In this document: one piece after another, positions 9,215-19,700 of the stretch
Layout: each line of letters opens with the position of its first letter
Numbering within the stretch: the stretch's first letter is position 1
NCBI GenBank assembly: GCA_022376515.1
Contig: WTXI01000466.1
Location: 1 to 23,369, forward strand
Length of the DNA stretch: 23,369 nt
From: Lactifluus volemus
Taxonomy: Eukaryota; Basidiomycota; Agaricomycetes; Russulales; Russulaceae
Direction of reading: 5' to 3'
Position numbers and translations under genes: made by a program
Notes under the pieces: model-generated
Told to the model about the DNA's origin: nothing
The model's database searches: none
Seen by the model: the letters and a program-made list of their open reading frames with translations, nothing else

Positions 9215-9862
9215 CGCGAACTTGAAGACGGTCCATACGTGATGTGAACTCGAAATCGGTCGTACGCAGTTCAAGTTAGTGCCAGTGCGCGTATCACCCA
9301 TCACTGCCATACATCGTGTCGCATCACGGTCCACGGGGCTCATGGAGAAATCAGAGGGCAAGTCCGCTCGGCTGATCTCCCTCGCCACTGGTAGTACTAG
9401 TTGGTGATCTTATCTCGGTGATTTTTCCGTGTGATGCTTTGGCGACAATAGCTTCAGTTTCGGAACAACACCAACAGCGGTTTTTTGATGCCTTGCAAAG
9501 TCCCGGGCCGGGTGCCACCCACTTCCGTAAAAGTTCGGTGACCTTTAGTACGATTCGTAATTCTTGCGAACTGACCCAGAAGCAGAGTCATCCTTCCAAA
9601 GCTTCACTCATTCCAGCACCACTCTCTTACGTTGATTGACAGATGGGGTTGTATGAACCATGATACGCGTCCCGGGAATGGTCCAAGGCTGGCGGCCATC
9701 AGACAAAATGTTTGTTAACTGTTCTCCCCGCGGAGAAATGTCCTGCTAGGTGCATTTTCCCAACAGCCCGTCTTTCCTCAGTTACTCCTTAGGATTCCAT
9801 TCGTACCCTGTCTAGTTCAAGTTCTCCATCTTCGGCATCCGTGCCGTCGTTCTGCAGCGCCC

Positions 9863-10289
9863 TTAGGCCCCTTTACTATTTGTCGGAAAAAATGAGATTA
9901 CCAGCAGAAATATGCACATATAAGTATCTAAATGTTCATCAGAATTCTAGGAGGGTGATCCAACCGATCTCATCCATGAATCACACATAACACATTCTTG
10001 TATCAGTAACTCTGATTACAACGACCTATTTGACAGGTCCTCATTAGCAGCATTGATATGCTTCATGAGTCACACATAGCACCATTTCAGAACAAACAAT
10101 CTAATCATCATGATCAGACCGTTATCAGTGGTTGTCTGGTTATCACCATAATTAGTGGTAATTGGCACAATTAGTAGTTACCCGACTGATCAGTGGTTAT
10201 CCAACTTATCCAACTAATCAATGGTTATCGGTGTAATCAATGGTAACCAAACTAGCAAGGTGTGCTTGACCACTCCTGCGTCCCGCATG
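9863..10289. other. Intergenic, AT-rich repetitive
   Basis: No gene is seen. The stretch holds two copies of CATGARTCACACATARCA, at 9975-9992 and 10064-10081, and the degenerate tandem array annotated separately. Confidence 0.5.
10120..10250. repeat. Degenerate tandem repeat, ATCAGTGGTTAT-like units
   Basis: Six or so diverged units built on ATYAGTGGTTAT or AATCAATGGTTAT occur near 10124, 10151, 10170, 10188, 10217 and 10234, separated by variable ACC/CAAC-rich spacers. The unit spacing is irregular (about 17-29 nt), so this is an old minisatellite-like tract rather than a clean array. Confidence 0.5.
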
Positions 10290-11245
10290 CACCTGTCAAA
10301 CTTCGTGACGCGTAGCCATCTGTATTGGCGTCAGATTCGGGAATCATCGTATGTTCAAGCTCCGTGTTCCAAGAGGAGCTCCGTGACTTCGATACGTTCA
10401 TAGCACGATGACTTGTGCAACGTCACCAGTTCAACAAACCTCTGGCATTGACATTGGCGTTGTACTGAAGGAGCATTCGTAAAACTTCTGGTTTGCCACG
10501 GGCTGATGCTATATTCGAGTTGTCTGCCATGGTAACTCGTCAACACACTAAGACCGCATGGCGGGAGTGTTACCAGGTGGCAAGCGGGTGCATAGAAAGA
10601 TAGTAGAAGTATGCTTCGTGGCAGCTGTGTATCCAAACCCATGCAGCGAAGTGCACCATCTTTGGGTCCAAAAGACATTCTGTGGCATCTCGAAATTTTA
10701 ACGCCACATCCACAAATTTGACGTGATCAATCTAATGCTTGGCAGCATAAAACGCGAGAGGAAACGTGACGAGACGTCCGCTTTGTCATCCAACGCCAGT
10801 AATTGAAGACCATCAAGCAAGCTTGCGCAGGAATAGTGTGGGCCGACTCCAGAGGAACGTAGTAATGGGAGATGTTCCCAACACTAGAGGTCGCTACTAG
10901 TAGGCGATCAGATTTCAAGAATTCATTCACAGAAAGTGCGAGAACTGAACAACCTTCGAACCCCCGATGACCTTTTATGATAGAGATTAGACTCGAACAA
11001 GCAGGGAGCAGTGCACCTTCTATCTTCTAACCGCCTGTCCTCGACGACGTTAAGCCCCACCTCCAAGTCGAACTGAATTGCAAATGGCTCGGCGAGTTCT
11101 TCGACGTGAAGTGGACGAGTGGCGATCAAGCACTGAAACAGTCGATGCCATGATGCGCATTCTGCCATTCCTCTTCGGGAATATATTGCAGCGTACGCAC
11201 ATACGTTTCATCCAGAGTGGACAATGGCATCGATATCCGTGATAC
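10290..11245 (-). pseudogene. NACHT-type STAND / ankyrin protein relic (HET-E-like C-terminal part)
   Basis: Reading the minus strand from 11245: STLDETYVRTLQYIPEEEWQ, then LFQCLIATRPLHVEELAEPF, then AIQFDLEVG. These are the post-NACHT winged-helix segment of fungal NACHT proteins. Next comes SKVVQFSHF, where a missing base creates a stop, and in the next frame VNEFLKSDRLLVATSSVGNI, SHYYVPLESAHTIPAQACL and LDDKAD. Further on are FPLAFYAAKH-stop-IDHVKF and DATECL, then ankyrin-type pieces: ARGKPEVLRMLLQYNANVNA and EVTELLLEHGA. At least four frame changes and several stops (for example TAG in AAKH-IDH) make it non-functional. Walker motifs and the N-terminus are absent. The identification rests on remembered family patterns and is strong for the class, weak for any one ortholog. 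Confidence 0.8.
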
Positions 11246-11788
11246 ATGGCTGTCAAGGAGGTGCATGGAAAAGTCGAATCAGCCTATTCCAAGTTAAGGG
11301 TATCAGACGCCGAAGCCTACAGTACTGTGTGTGGTCGACATACCGTAGTCCGCCTCGAGCCGAATTTCTGCTGGGTGATGAAGAGTAACTTATAATGTGT
11401 TTCTACGGTATCTCATTCGAATGCAGGGGATGTGACCAGTTCGGAAAAGCGCCAGCTATTTCCAGAAAGTCTGGCACCGATGACTCGCGGACGTCGTGAT
11501 CCGACTCGGGAGGAAGTACAGTACTGTCACGCTAGCTGACATGGACCTTTTAAGTTAGTTGCGTCAGTTACAGCAGCGCGTCGAACGGCCTCGGGTTCGT
11601 CCAAGCTCATACTAGTAGCTGCCGTGAGCCGAGCAGGAGCCGAAATGAGCGAAGCGTGACGAGACCAATTGTCAAAGAGGTAATTCCAATCAACCCAAAA
11701 TAAGGGCTGGACTATATCTCGTGTCTTGGTTGAGTGACTTCTCCTTCATACTGTAGTCTCTCGTTCACTCCAAGTGAAACGATACGAT
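11246..11788. other. Region upstream of SDR gene
   Basis: No gene is recognised. A TATATC tract at 11713-11718 lies about 75 nt before the SDR start codon and is followed by a pyrimidine-rich leader (CTTCTCCTTCATACTGTAGTCTCTCGTTCACTCC region). This looks like a compact fungal core promoter. Confidence 0.4.
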
Positions 11789-12892
11789 ATGGCAATGATC
11801 ATCGGGTTGGATGAGGACCTTAAAGTCGCTTCTCAACATGAGTCAGTCGCCCCACCCCTTTTCATTTTCGTTATTAAACCCATTTACCCTCTGAAACTAG
11901 TGTTTACCCGCTCATTGATCCCCAGGTTCATTTTGACACCCAGACATATGCAGGAAAGACCATCTTGATCACCGGCGCATCCCGGGGCATCGGTCTAGAA
12001 ACGGCCAAGTTTTATGTACGCGCTGGCGCTTCCCTGACTATCGTCGGGCGTAAGGGGGAAACACTCGAAACGAGCAAGGCTGAGATCTTGCGTGAACAAC
12101 CCTCTGCACGGGTGCTCACTTTCCCTGCCGACGTACGGGATGTTAAGAAGGCGGAGGAGGCCGTCGCCGCGACCATCGCCCACTTTGGTCACCTCGATAT
12201 CCTTGTAGCCAACGCTGGAATTATTCGGGCCGTAGATGCGCGTGCGTGGCCATCGTTTGCCTCGTTTCATCACTGATGCACATGCATCATAACCAGCGTT
12301 CGTGAGTAAGGACCCAGTAGGTTGGTGGGACGTGCTCGAGGTCAACATTCGTGGGACCTACAATTTTCTTCAGTGCGTGGGCCACGCTTCCTATCATGGG
12401 AGTTCCTGTTCTCACGTAGATGCCGAGCAGCTTTGCAGTCCCTGAATTGGTAAAAACAAAAGGCCAAGTTATATTTCTGACTTCGGGTGCGGCACAAACC
12501 AGGATCCCATTTGCCAGTGATTATTGCATATCAAAGCATGCCCTTCATCGCCTCGCAGAGCTTGTTGCCATTGGTAAGCATCCCTATCTCAAGCTTAGTG
12601 ACTGCATTGATTGTTGGGACGTCGTACAGAAAACCCGGACATCAGGACATTTTGTGTCCATCCAGGCGTCGTTGCAACGGAGCTGCTTGCCGACTCATGT
12701 AGTCCTGTGCCGCCTACGAATACTATTGCTCTCCCAGTGGCGACGATTCTATACTTGACTTCAGGGAAAGCGGACTACTTGAGCAGCCGGTTTGTCTGCG
12801 CGACTTGGGACTTGGGTGAAGTGGAGCGTGACTGGAAGGAGAAGATTGTTACCCAAAACGCCCTCGTCAACAAACTTTCTCTCCCGCAGTAG
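11789..12892 (+). CDS. Short-chain dehydrogenase/reductase, intact (SDR copy 2, 5 exons)
   Basis: Exons: 11789-11841, 11901-12241, 12297-12372, 12431-12573, 12630-12892. Introns are 55-59 nt, all GT-AG. The spliced frame is 291 codons plus TAG. The protein is a classical SDR. Cofactor motif TGASRGIG lies at 42-49, Asp95 in the PADVRD segment, NAG at 122-124, Asn148 in EVNIRGTYNF, Ser175 in LTSGAAQ, and Tyr188-x-x-x-Lys192 (YCISK), with the expected 13-residue Ser-Tyr spacing. The segment VHPGVVATEL follows as the substrate-side loop. The C-terminus has TWDLGEVERDWKEKI, ending SLPQ. It should be a cytosolic NAD(P)-dependent oxidoreductase; Arg46/Arg68 near the dinucleotide site would suit NADPH, but that is inference. 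The substrate is unknown. The start is chosen at the first ATG in the promoter context; ATG at 11795 is an alternative. The copy at 1263 is a pseudogene and the one at 13414 a relic. Confidence 0.9.
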
Positions 12893-13413
12893 CCTCGGGC
12901 GTATTTCTGAACTAATCACAGCAGATGATCTTCCCGTGATATAAGTAGCCCATTCCGCGTAACCGTGTATTAATCCCTGTTCCCAAATAGCACCTTGCCT
13001 TTACGTGTCAGGCTTCTCAAGGTGGAATGGTCCGCATTGAACAGCTTCTGCAGCTCACTGACAGCACCGGCTGCGGCCATTTTGGGCTCCACTCACATTT
13101 TGATGTGGTTTCTAAAGCCCCCATTGATACGTCGATGTGTACAGTCCTGGGATATCTCTCTTCCCTCGTTCGGTAGGCTTCAGGAATGCTAATAATAGCA
13201 AACTCTGTGCCCTATTCAAAGGGCAGAAAGTGAACAACACAGCCTCGCGTTCCACGGTGCCGGATGCAAGCGCGCAGAACGGCGTCGTGATATACGTCAC
13301 CGTGGCGCCCTAGCCTTGCTGACCTGGTTCAAAGCGCAGTATTTGTCGTTTCTAGTTGCGAACCCACGAGATGATGGATCTAGAGTTCCCACCCTGTTGG
13401 TTGTAAATGTTAG
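12893..13413 (+). other. Spacer between SDR gene and SDR relic
   Basis: No supported gene. Around 13010-13160 an open plus-strand stretch gives a protein-like fragment (…HFGLHSHFDVVSKAPIDTSM…) without a start or known domain. It may be debris of an unrelated gene. The last bases carry the intron preceding the SDR relic, ending in TGTTAG at 13413. Confidence 0.35.
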
Positions 13414-13955
13414 CGTATACCCATTCATCGAGCCAAAAGCGCGCTATGATGTCCAGACACTTGCGGCCAAGGTTTTCCCAATCACGGGCGCATCCCGTGG
13501 CGTCGCTCTCGAGATAGCCTCAAATTTTGCCCGTATTGGTGCATCCTGCAAGATCGTGGTTCCCACTTTCCTAAGCTGCCGTGTGCAATGTCTAGAAAGC
13601 CGCAGAGGCGAATGACCTGTTTCAGTTACTTGGAGATTCTCATGGCAAACACTGCGGCTACTCTTCAACCGTATGTCCTGCTGCAGAGACGAGCATACTA
13701 AATTGTGGACTTTTTCACCATGGATAATTTCATGCAGCGCCTACATCGTCATCTGGGCCGGCCAATTGTGGTTCGAAACAGTTCTAAGCGTACGCTTTGC
13801 TCTGGTTGTCCCACTCGATGTGAACAGCCTGAGAGACGCAGCCCTTTGCGCATATCAACCAACCTGTGCCACCATCAGCTTTTCGCTTCTACGGACCTGA
13901 ATTAATGGTGGAATGTTTTCGAGATCAATATCCATGGCCTCTATAACTTCGTTGT
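13414..13955 (+). pseudogene. Short-chain dehydrogenase relic (SDR copy 3)
   Basis: After a TGTTAG acceptor at 13413 the frame reads VYPFIEPKARYDVQTLAAKV, then PITGASRGVALEIASNFARI, then GASCKIVV, matching exon 2 of the intact gene with many substitutions (TGASRGV for TGASRGIG). The frame then shifts, and only islands remain: a piece like LEILMANTAAT (for DILVANAG) near 13625-13665, and WWNVFEINIHGLYNF (for WWDVLEVNIRGTYNF) near 13902-13955. Catalytic exons 4 and 5 are not found. It is clearly older than the copy at 1263. Confidence 0.75.
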
Positions 13956-14636
13956 GTCCCTATTTCCCGCACGCCTCCTGATGTACCATATGTTCCATCT
14001 TGTATCACTTGGCTTTTGCTGTTTGCAAAAGTGTTGCATATCTAAGCTCGCTGTCCATCGCTTTGCTGTGTTTGTCCGAGTCACTCTTTGGTAAGCGTCT
14101 GAGTGGTCAATGGTATGTTTCCATAACATGGGATCTGCAGTGAGCAAAAGTTGGAACGTAATTAGAAGGGACACAGAAACGGCTTTGTCAACGAGCTTTG
14201 CATTCCAGCTTGGCTGAGCGCCGCCGTGCATAACGGTGAGTGAGAACGATGGTGTTAACATGCCGAAAGTCCCGGACTTGGATTGTTCTGATACGTTGCC
14301 GACGTTAGTTTGATCCTGCTGGTTGTTGCCAGTGGCGGTGTTTAAATTAAATCAATCAACGATCACGGATTCGCTCCGAAAAGCATCAAAGTCTACATTC
14401 CCCTGAGGTCTTGACCTACGTTGGTTCAAGTCCATCAACGGCCTTTGGAGCCGAACCCATACGTCCCCATGGGAACGAAGCCACTGCGGCCATGATACAC
14501 GTGGCCACAGGTCATACCCCCTTGGAGAACTCATCTCAAGCAGCACTGTCAGAGTTTCTCGCCTAGCAACGACAATTGAGTTATCGGGCACCCTGAAGTT
14601 TCACCCCGAGAGAGCTTATGTTTCGCGCGTACGCGG

Positions 14637-14654
14637 CAATCCGCTAGCGGATTG
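14637..14654. repeat. Perfect 18-bp palindrome
   Basis: CAATCCGCTAGCGGATTG is fully self-complementary, centred on the NheI-type GCTAGC. It has no loop, so a two-fold protein-binding site is more natural than an RNA hairpin. No gene start lies close by. Confidence 0.4.
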
Positions 14655-14956
14655 TTTATCCTCTGGAGGCGTGAACACGGAAGCCCATCCGAGTCTACAG
14701 CACCCGTGTACAAGTCCGGATGGCCAGCCGTCTTTTAATTCATACGATCACAAGCGCTCTCCGTTGGGTTGCAGATCTTCCATATCAACGTGGCATCATC
14801 ACATCATCGGCCATCGCCACCTCTATCATAGATTGCAGAAGGTTGCCCTGGCCTAATGCCCACTGGGGGTTTTAGCCGGTGCTTCTGACCTTTCCTTCCG
14901 TAAGTCAATACAGTACAGTATACTATAAGGCTTACAAAAGGTTCGGATACTGTATC

Positions 14957-14985
14957 GTTGTCGTCGTCGTCGTCGTTGTCGTCCC
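14957..14985. repeat. GTC trinucleotide microsatellite
   Basis: Imperfect run of GTC/GTT units in a non-coding stretch. Confidence 0.7.
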
Positions 14986-15454
14986 AGTAAGGTCTCATCA
15001 AACCGGCACACTCCGTTTCCAGTCAGAAAGGAATTTGTTCTGTATAGAGCTAGTCTGTCTGTCTCTTCTTTCAATGGGGCTCAGTCGGCCGTCAGAACAC
15101 TAACGAATTTTTTTTTATTTTGGTCCGCGGAGATGATCTGTTCTGTCGGGCTATGATACAGTACAGTACCCTCTGCCCTTCTCCCCATGGACATTTTGGT
15201 CAGAGGTTGCAACACCGGTCACGGTACTATATTGTATTGTGGGCAAATACGTTCCAGGGCACCGGCCCCCTAAAAGCCTTTCTCAATCCCATCGGCGTAC
15301 CACAGCCACTCCACAGGGCTTATCCCCTTCTTCCTTGCTTATGAGCGCACAACTGCCTCCGTTGTGTGTGCTGCTGTTATCAGCGCGGCTTCCTCTCCCT
15401 GATAGTCTAGTGAAAAGAACAATCTTAATCGGAATCTGTTGGGGGCGGGCCAGA

Positions 15455-15528
15455 CCTACTAGTAGGTTGACACGTGTACGAATTTGTGAGTTGCTGCCAC
15501 AGCTCCAGTGAAAGGTCCTACTAGTGGG
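15455..15528. repeat. Pair of CCTACTAGTAGG-like palindromes
   Basis: CCTACTAGTAGG at 15455-15466 is a perfect 12-bp palindrome. CCTACTAGTGGG at 15517-15528 repeats it with one mismatch. Their centres are 62 bp apart. Related ACTACTAGG words occur at about 16105 and 16611. The purpose is unknown. Confidence 0.35.
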
Positions 15529-17333
15529 TGCCACTCACGCTCCAGGGGCGGTTGCCACGTTCACTAGGCTAACACCACGACACGGTCGGTGTGCCACATT
15601 CAATTTGTGTTGCAATTTGCAAGTCGCGATCGCACGGCTATAACATATGTACACACAGCCCCCCCCGCCCCCCGATGCACTAAATAACGACAGTTTTTTT
15701 TTGTCCCCTTTATCAAGGTAACTTAATGATGACGATGATAGTAACTTAGTGGCGGGTGATCGATGCTTGTGCAACGCCACAAGCCCCAAGCAATACTCCG
15801 GCAAAAAAAAAATTTGAAAAATTCTTTTGGATTCTTCAAAATCTAAAAGAAGCATCATCATCAAGAAGCATCAAGAGTTCACTACTGGTCACTAGGGAGT
15901 ATGGACGGCTAAATAATAACAGTTACAAGTTTAATGACAACAAGTTCTTGCTTTATCGCAATTGCCGTAAAGTACCTTTTTTTGCGTTTTGCTATTGGAT
16001 CGTACGGGTCCAAGTCCGAGTCGTATATACGGCCCTCCACAAGAGCAGTCACTAGGGGTTGTTGGACTCAATTCGTCTCGAAGGTCCTCGGAAGAACTAA
16101 AACTACTAGGGCTACTACTAATCACTACAGTACCTTTTAACTAAACTAATGACGATGCCTGGGCCCTGGGGGCAGTTGTTGACAACCTCGAGGCCGGCTT
16201 TCTCACCCCTCGCCAACGATAAGCGACGATATGACACAAAAACTGTAATATCGGTTCGACTTTCGCTCTTCACTTCGTCCGCACGCAAATGTCGTTTCAA
16301 AAAAAGAATACCTGTAAATGAAAACCCCCCACTTCTTCGAGCGCACAACTTACTTGGTTGGTAAGTAATAAAAAAAAATTCCACCGCGGCCGGGGAGGGG
16401 GGTGTATACTCTTTCCTCCCGCACCCGTTCGATCGGTCGGATCCTCTTTCTCTTCTTAAATTGATAATAATATTTTGAAAAAGTCACGAGCCATGTGTTG
16501 TGATTTCAGATGGACACATATCGTACTTTGTTAAAAATTTACGTACTTGATGCTGCATCGTTGTTCCGTGTTACGTGTAACTTTACGCGACGACCGAATT
16601 CGGAGAACGCCACTACTAGGCAGGTGCCTACCTCTTGATACAGTTTACAACAAATGCATTACCATGTGCCCACCGTAATACATTACCGTACATATAATAA
16701 CCAATTTCGGTCCACATATCCGATCATCATAGTGCCTGAACCGAATTATTCAGGGCAAGATATGCACCTCTATGAACGGTGGAGAAATGTCGGCCCCATA
16801 TACTACCCCATCGATTCCGGCACTGGCCTCGCAACGGGTGGAGTCCCCACAGGGGCCTTCCAGACAACCACTCATCATGGAAGTGTCTTGTTCTCTGCCC
16901 GATAAAAACAACGAGTTGGCAACGGCCCGGTAGTAAGCGGGACCGCGCACCCGGTACGTCCAGAGCGGTGGAACTCGAGCTCTGGGCGTCCGGGCAATGG
17001 GCATTGCGTTTTGTATGTACGCGATGAGATCGACTGTGCATTCCAACGGACTTTGATGTATACAACACGGAATAAGAGGGACCAGAGATGAGAGACAGAC
17101 AACAGACCGGGACTGAAGAGGTAATGACGGTGTGAATCAAGGCAGAGCGCAGCGAAATAGATAAAAACAAAAAGGAAGGACAGGGAAAAGCCAAAAAAAA
17201 TAAACGAAGAACCGGGAGAACAGGACACAGGGAACCCAATGTCAATGTCCCACAGTCCGAACAAAGCCCTAAGCGTAGGGAAATATGACGTAGAAGACGA
17301 AGGTCGTAAACAAGGATTCTGCCTGGCAAAGCA

Positions 17334-19700
17334 TCATCGCTCGCCTGAGCCTGCGCTGCCACTGCTACTGCCGCGTGTGCGGCCATTGCCATTCGTGTGC
17401 TCTGAACCAGACACAGAGCGCGGTGACGTACGTGAAGCATAAGGTGGCTCAGGGTATGCATTCATGATGCTTGCAAATTTTGCTGGCACCGGGGGAGGTG
17501 CAACGGGAGACTGGTACGGTGGAGGCGAACGTGAACGCGAGTGCGTGGATGGAGGCTGGGCGTACGGGTTGGGAGGTGGTACATCACGCGGGGAATGGCG
17601 GGGTGCTGAGCGGGGTGAGTAAGCGGGATCCTGTGGTGGATATCCATGACTGCGGGGTGATATCGGTGGAAGATCGTCCAGTGGCGTTCCATTGCTGTTG
17701 CGTGAACCGCGTCGCGCGTGAGAGTATGGACGCTCTGGTGGAGGAGCGCCGCGCACGTCGGAGATTGGCAGCTCGCCATCCGGGATAATATCCATGGAAG
17801 TTGAGTCGCGCGAACCCCGGCGTTCATGAGTGTTGGTACTGCTATTTGGACTGTCGTACTCGTCGGGTAGAGCAGGGACGACGGTAGCGTGGCGACCACC
17901 AAGCGGCCTTGACGAACTGTACAGTCAATCAACCTGCGACGCAGTGCACCACAATATTTGCGCTTACCCGCCCTCAACAAAATTTTGCCATACATAATCT
18001 TTTAGTCTGTCCGCGCCTGGGAGCTCCTGGATGAGATGCTTGATGGTGTTCTGTCCCAGGCCGAAGAAGTCTGGTCCAGAGACGGAGTTACTATGTTGCC
18101 TATTCCGAACATGGTTGGCGGCTCGCACGACGACAGACCAGGCACCAGTGGCTGTGCCAGCAATGATGGGCTTATCCGCCATATCATTTGCAATGATTTG
18201 GAACTTGGGTCCATCGCCGCCATCAAGGATGGTGCAATTGTAAACCGTCTCAGCATTGGGATCGCGCGCGGACAGGTAACGCCTAAAGACAATAAAGTGG
18301 GTCAAAGCTGTGGACGGGTCCGATCGTGTCAAAAGATCATCACCTGTTAACCGAATAACCCACAGGGAAAATATAACGCTCCGTATGGAAATGCTCACGC
18401 ATGCACACCTCGCCCAAGCAATTGACAGTCATAATGCCAACATTGAGCGGCAAAATGGGACGGCCATTCTTGTCTCGAGGCACCATGGGAATTGAATAGC
18501 TTTTTGACGTGACTGTATGTGCTTTCAAGCGTTTTGGTTTTGTATGACGTTGAACTGTCGTCTGTGGGATAGACGTGGCGGAAGGGCCGACCGAAGTGGG
18601 AGAGCCTGGACCTATATGGTTAGGGGTGCCGTTGCCGTTGCCATTTCGTAAGGGATGGGATGAGTCGCCATCAGGGCCCGCGTAATGTTCCGTGTCAGAG
18701 CCCAACGGAGACATGGGTGATCCAGGGGAGAGTTGATGTGGCGTAGGAGGGACGCCCGCATTGTTGATGAATTGTGGGATACGGTGCATTCCATGGCCAG
18801 AGGAAGGGGGAGGGACGACTGGTTCGGATGAAGCAGCTGAAGGGGGCTTGATCCTGATGCGTTTGCCTGATGAGGTCACAAGGGTTTGAGAAGAGCCAGG
18901 AGCGGTTGAGGTGGGATTGACAGAGTTGGCTGGAGGGGGAAACGGGGATGGAACGCCGGCCTCTTTGGCCTTAGTCGAGTTGGGAGCCGTGGCGGTCGCT
19001 TTGCCTCTCCTCGGGGTCTTACGGGCATCGCGTGCCTCTTCCTCTTCTCGTTCCTTCATCTCTTCTAATTGGCGCTTGCGAGCTTGGGGCCCGATATGAC
19101 GAGAAGAATACAATGGATCAAGAGAGGGATCATCTGTCCTGACTTCATCCAAAGCTTCATGTAAGATGGCTTGAAAGGCATTGAGAGCATGAGTGGATTG
19201 TAAAGCGCGGGGAAAGGCGGTAGGTGGTTGAGAGGGAGATTGGGAGTTGGGACTATGTGGGGTCGGACTAGAAGGTTGACGTGCGACGGCTGCTTCCAGT
19301 TCGAGTATTCGGTCGAGGAGCATACTTAAAAAGGAGGATTGACACAATGATAGGAAACGAAAGGGACAAGAATCGCATACCCTTTTTCGCTGTTCCAATT
19401 AACATTTCGCTCGCCCGAACGCCTGAGCTCATCTTCAAGGCCCTTGTATTTCTATTGGTGGAGAGGAGTGAACAAAGGTAAAGATTTTTTTTAAAAAAAA
19501 TGAAGATAAACCGACCTCTTCAAGATCCCAATATTTTCTTTTGAGCTTGTAATACTTTTCGCTAAACTCCCTCTGATCTTTGGCATTCTGAACGGAGGAA
19601 AGGGCAAATGGCTGATGAGGAGGTATGGGGGAGGACCCATAATGACGTCCCTGTCTGTAGGTGGGGGTGGAGGGAGCATTGGGGCAGACCTGGGGGACAT
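17334..19700 (-). CDS. TBRG1-like FYRN/FYRC-domain nuclear protein (6 exons)
   Basis: Minus-strand exons: 19700-19647, 19587-19516, 19442-19381, 19324-18344, 18282-17968, 17907-17334. Introns are 59, 73, 56, 61 and 60 nt. The spliced frame is exactly 685 codons plus TGA. Residues about 19-80 are a charged coiled coil (AKDQREFSEKYYKLKRKYWD, then MLLDRILELEAAVA). Next come a Ser/Pro-rich linker and a basic patch (ARKTPRRGKATAT) that could be a nuclear signal. FYRN is at about 337-389 (LNVGIMTVNCLGEV, then FHTERYIFPVGYSV). FYRC is at about 390-494 (YNCTILDGGDGPKFQI, then GTATGAWSVVVRAANHVRNR, then SGPDFFGLGQNTIKHLIQEL). A disordered Pro/Ser tail of about 190 residues follows. FYR pairs occur in chromatin proteins such as MLL/SET1-type factors and TBRG1. 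The TBRG1-like order (coiled coil, FYRN, FYRC, no SET) fits best. The first exon is the least certain: the coiled-coil frame has no ATG, so a GTCATT donor at 19646 is assumed. Confidence 0.88.

Larger units (their letters stand above)
7902..9862. repeat. Segmental direct duplication, copy B (about 1.96 kb)
   Basis: This is the direct counterpart of 3150-5056. Gene, promoter and flanks are collinear. It differs by two extra blocks near 8050-8118 and 8216-8282 and by small indels beyond 9600. The distance between the two copies is about 4.75 kb, start to start. The boundaries were placed by eye from the shared AGGGCCCACCTGAGT start and the last shared CCGTCGTTCT. Confidence 0.85.
13956..17333. 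other. Long non-coding stretch left of the FYR gene
   Basis: There is no convincing gene in 3.4 kb. Visible items are an 18-bp palindrome (14637-14654), a GTC microsatellite (14957-14985), ACTAGT-centred palindromes (15455-15466, 15517-15528), and several A, T and C homopolymer runs (for example the C tract at 15660-15674, the A run near 15801-15811). From about 16900 to 17333 the minus strand is very pyrimidine-rich and T-rich, consistent with the 3' UTR of the FYR gene. Long open frames there are explained by composition. Confidence 0.5.

Noticed and set aside
5500..11245. One STAND gene split by insertion of the RlpA segment
   Set aside because: The N-terminal and C-terminal relics are in the wrong order for a single minus-strand gene.
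16727..17461. 244-codon minus-strand ORF, the second longest in the window
   Set aside because: It overlaps the end of the FYR gene out of frame and then runs through its pyrimidine-rich 3' flank. Its Leu/Ser/Cys-rich translation is what such composition gives.
17462..17995. 177-codon minus-strand ORF
   Set aside because: Out-of-frame reading of the last FYR exon and the intron before it. The exon-joined frame is the one with the tail continuing from FYRC.
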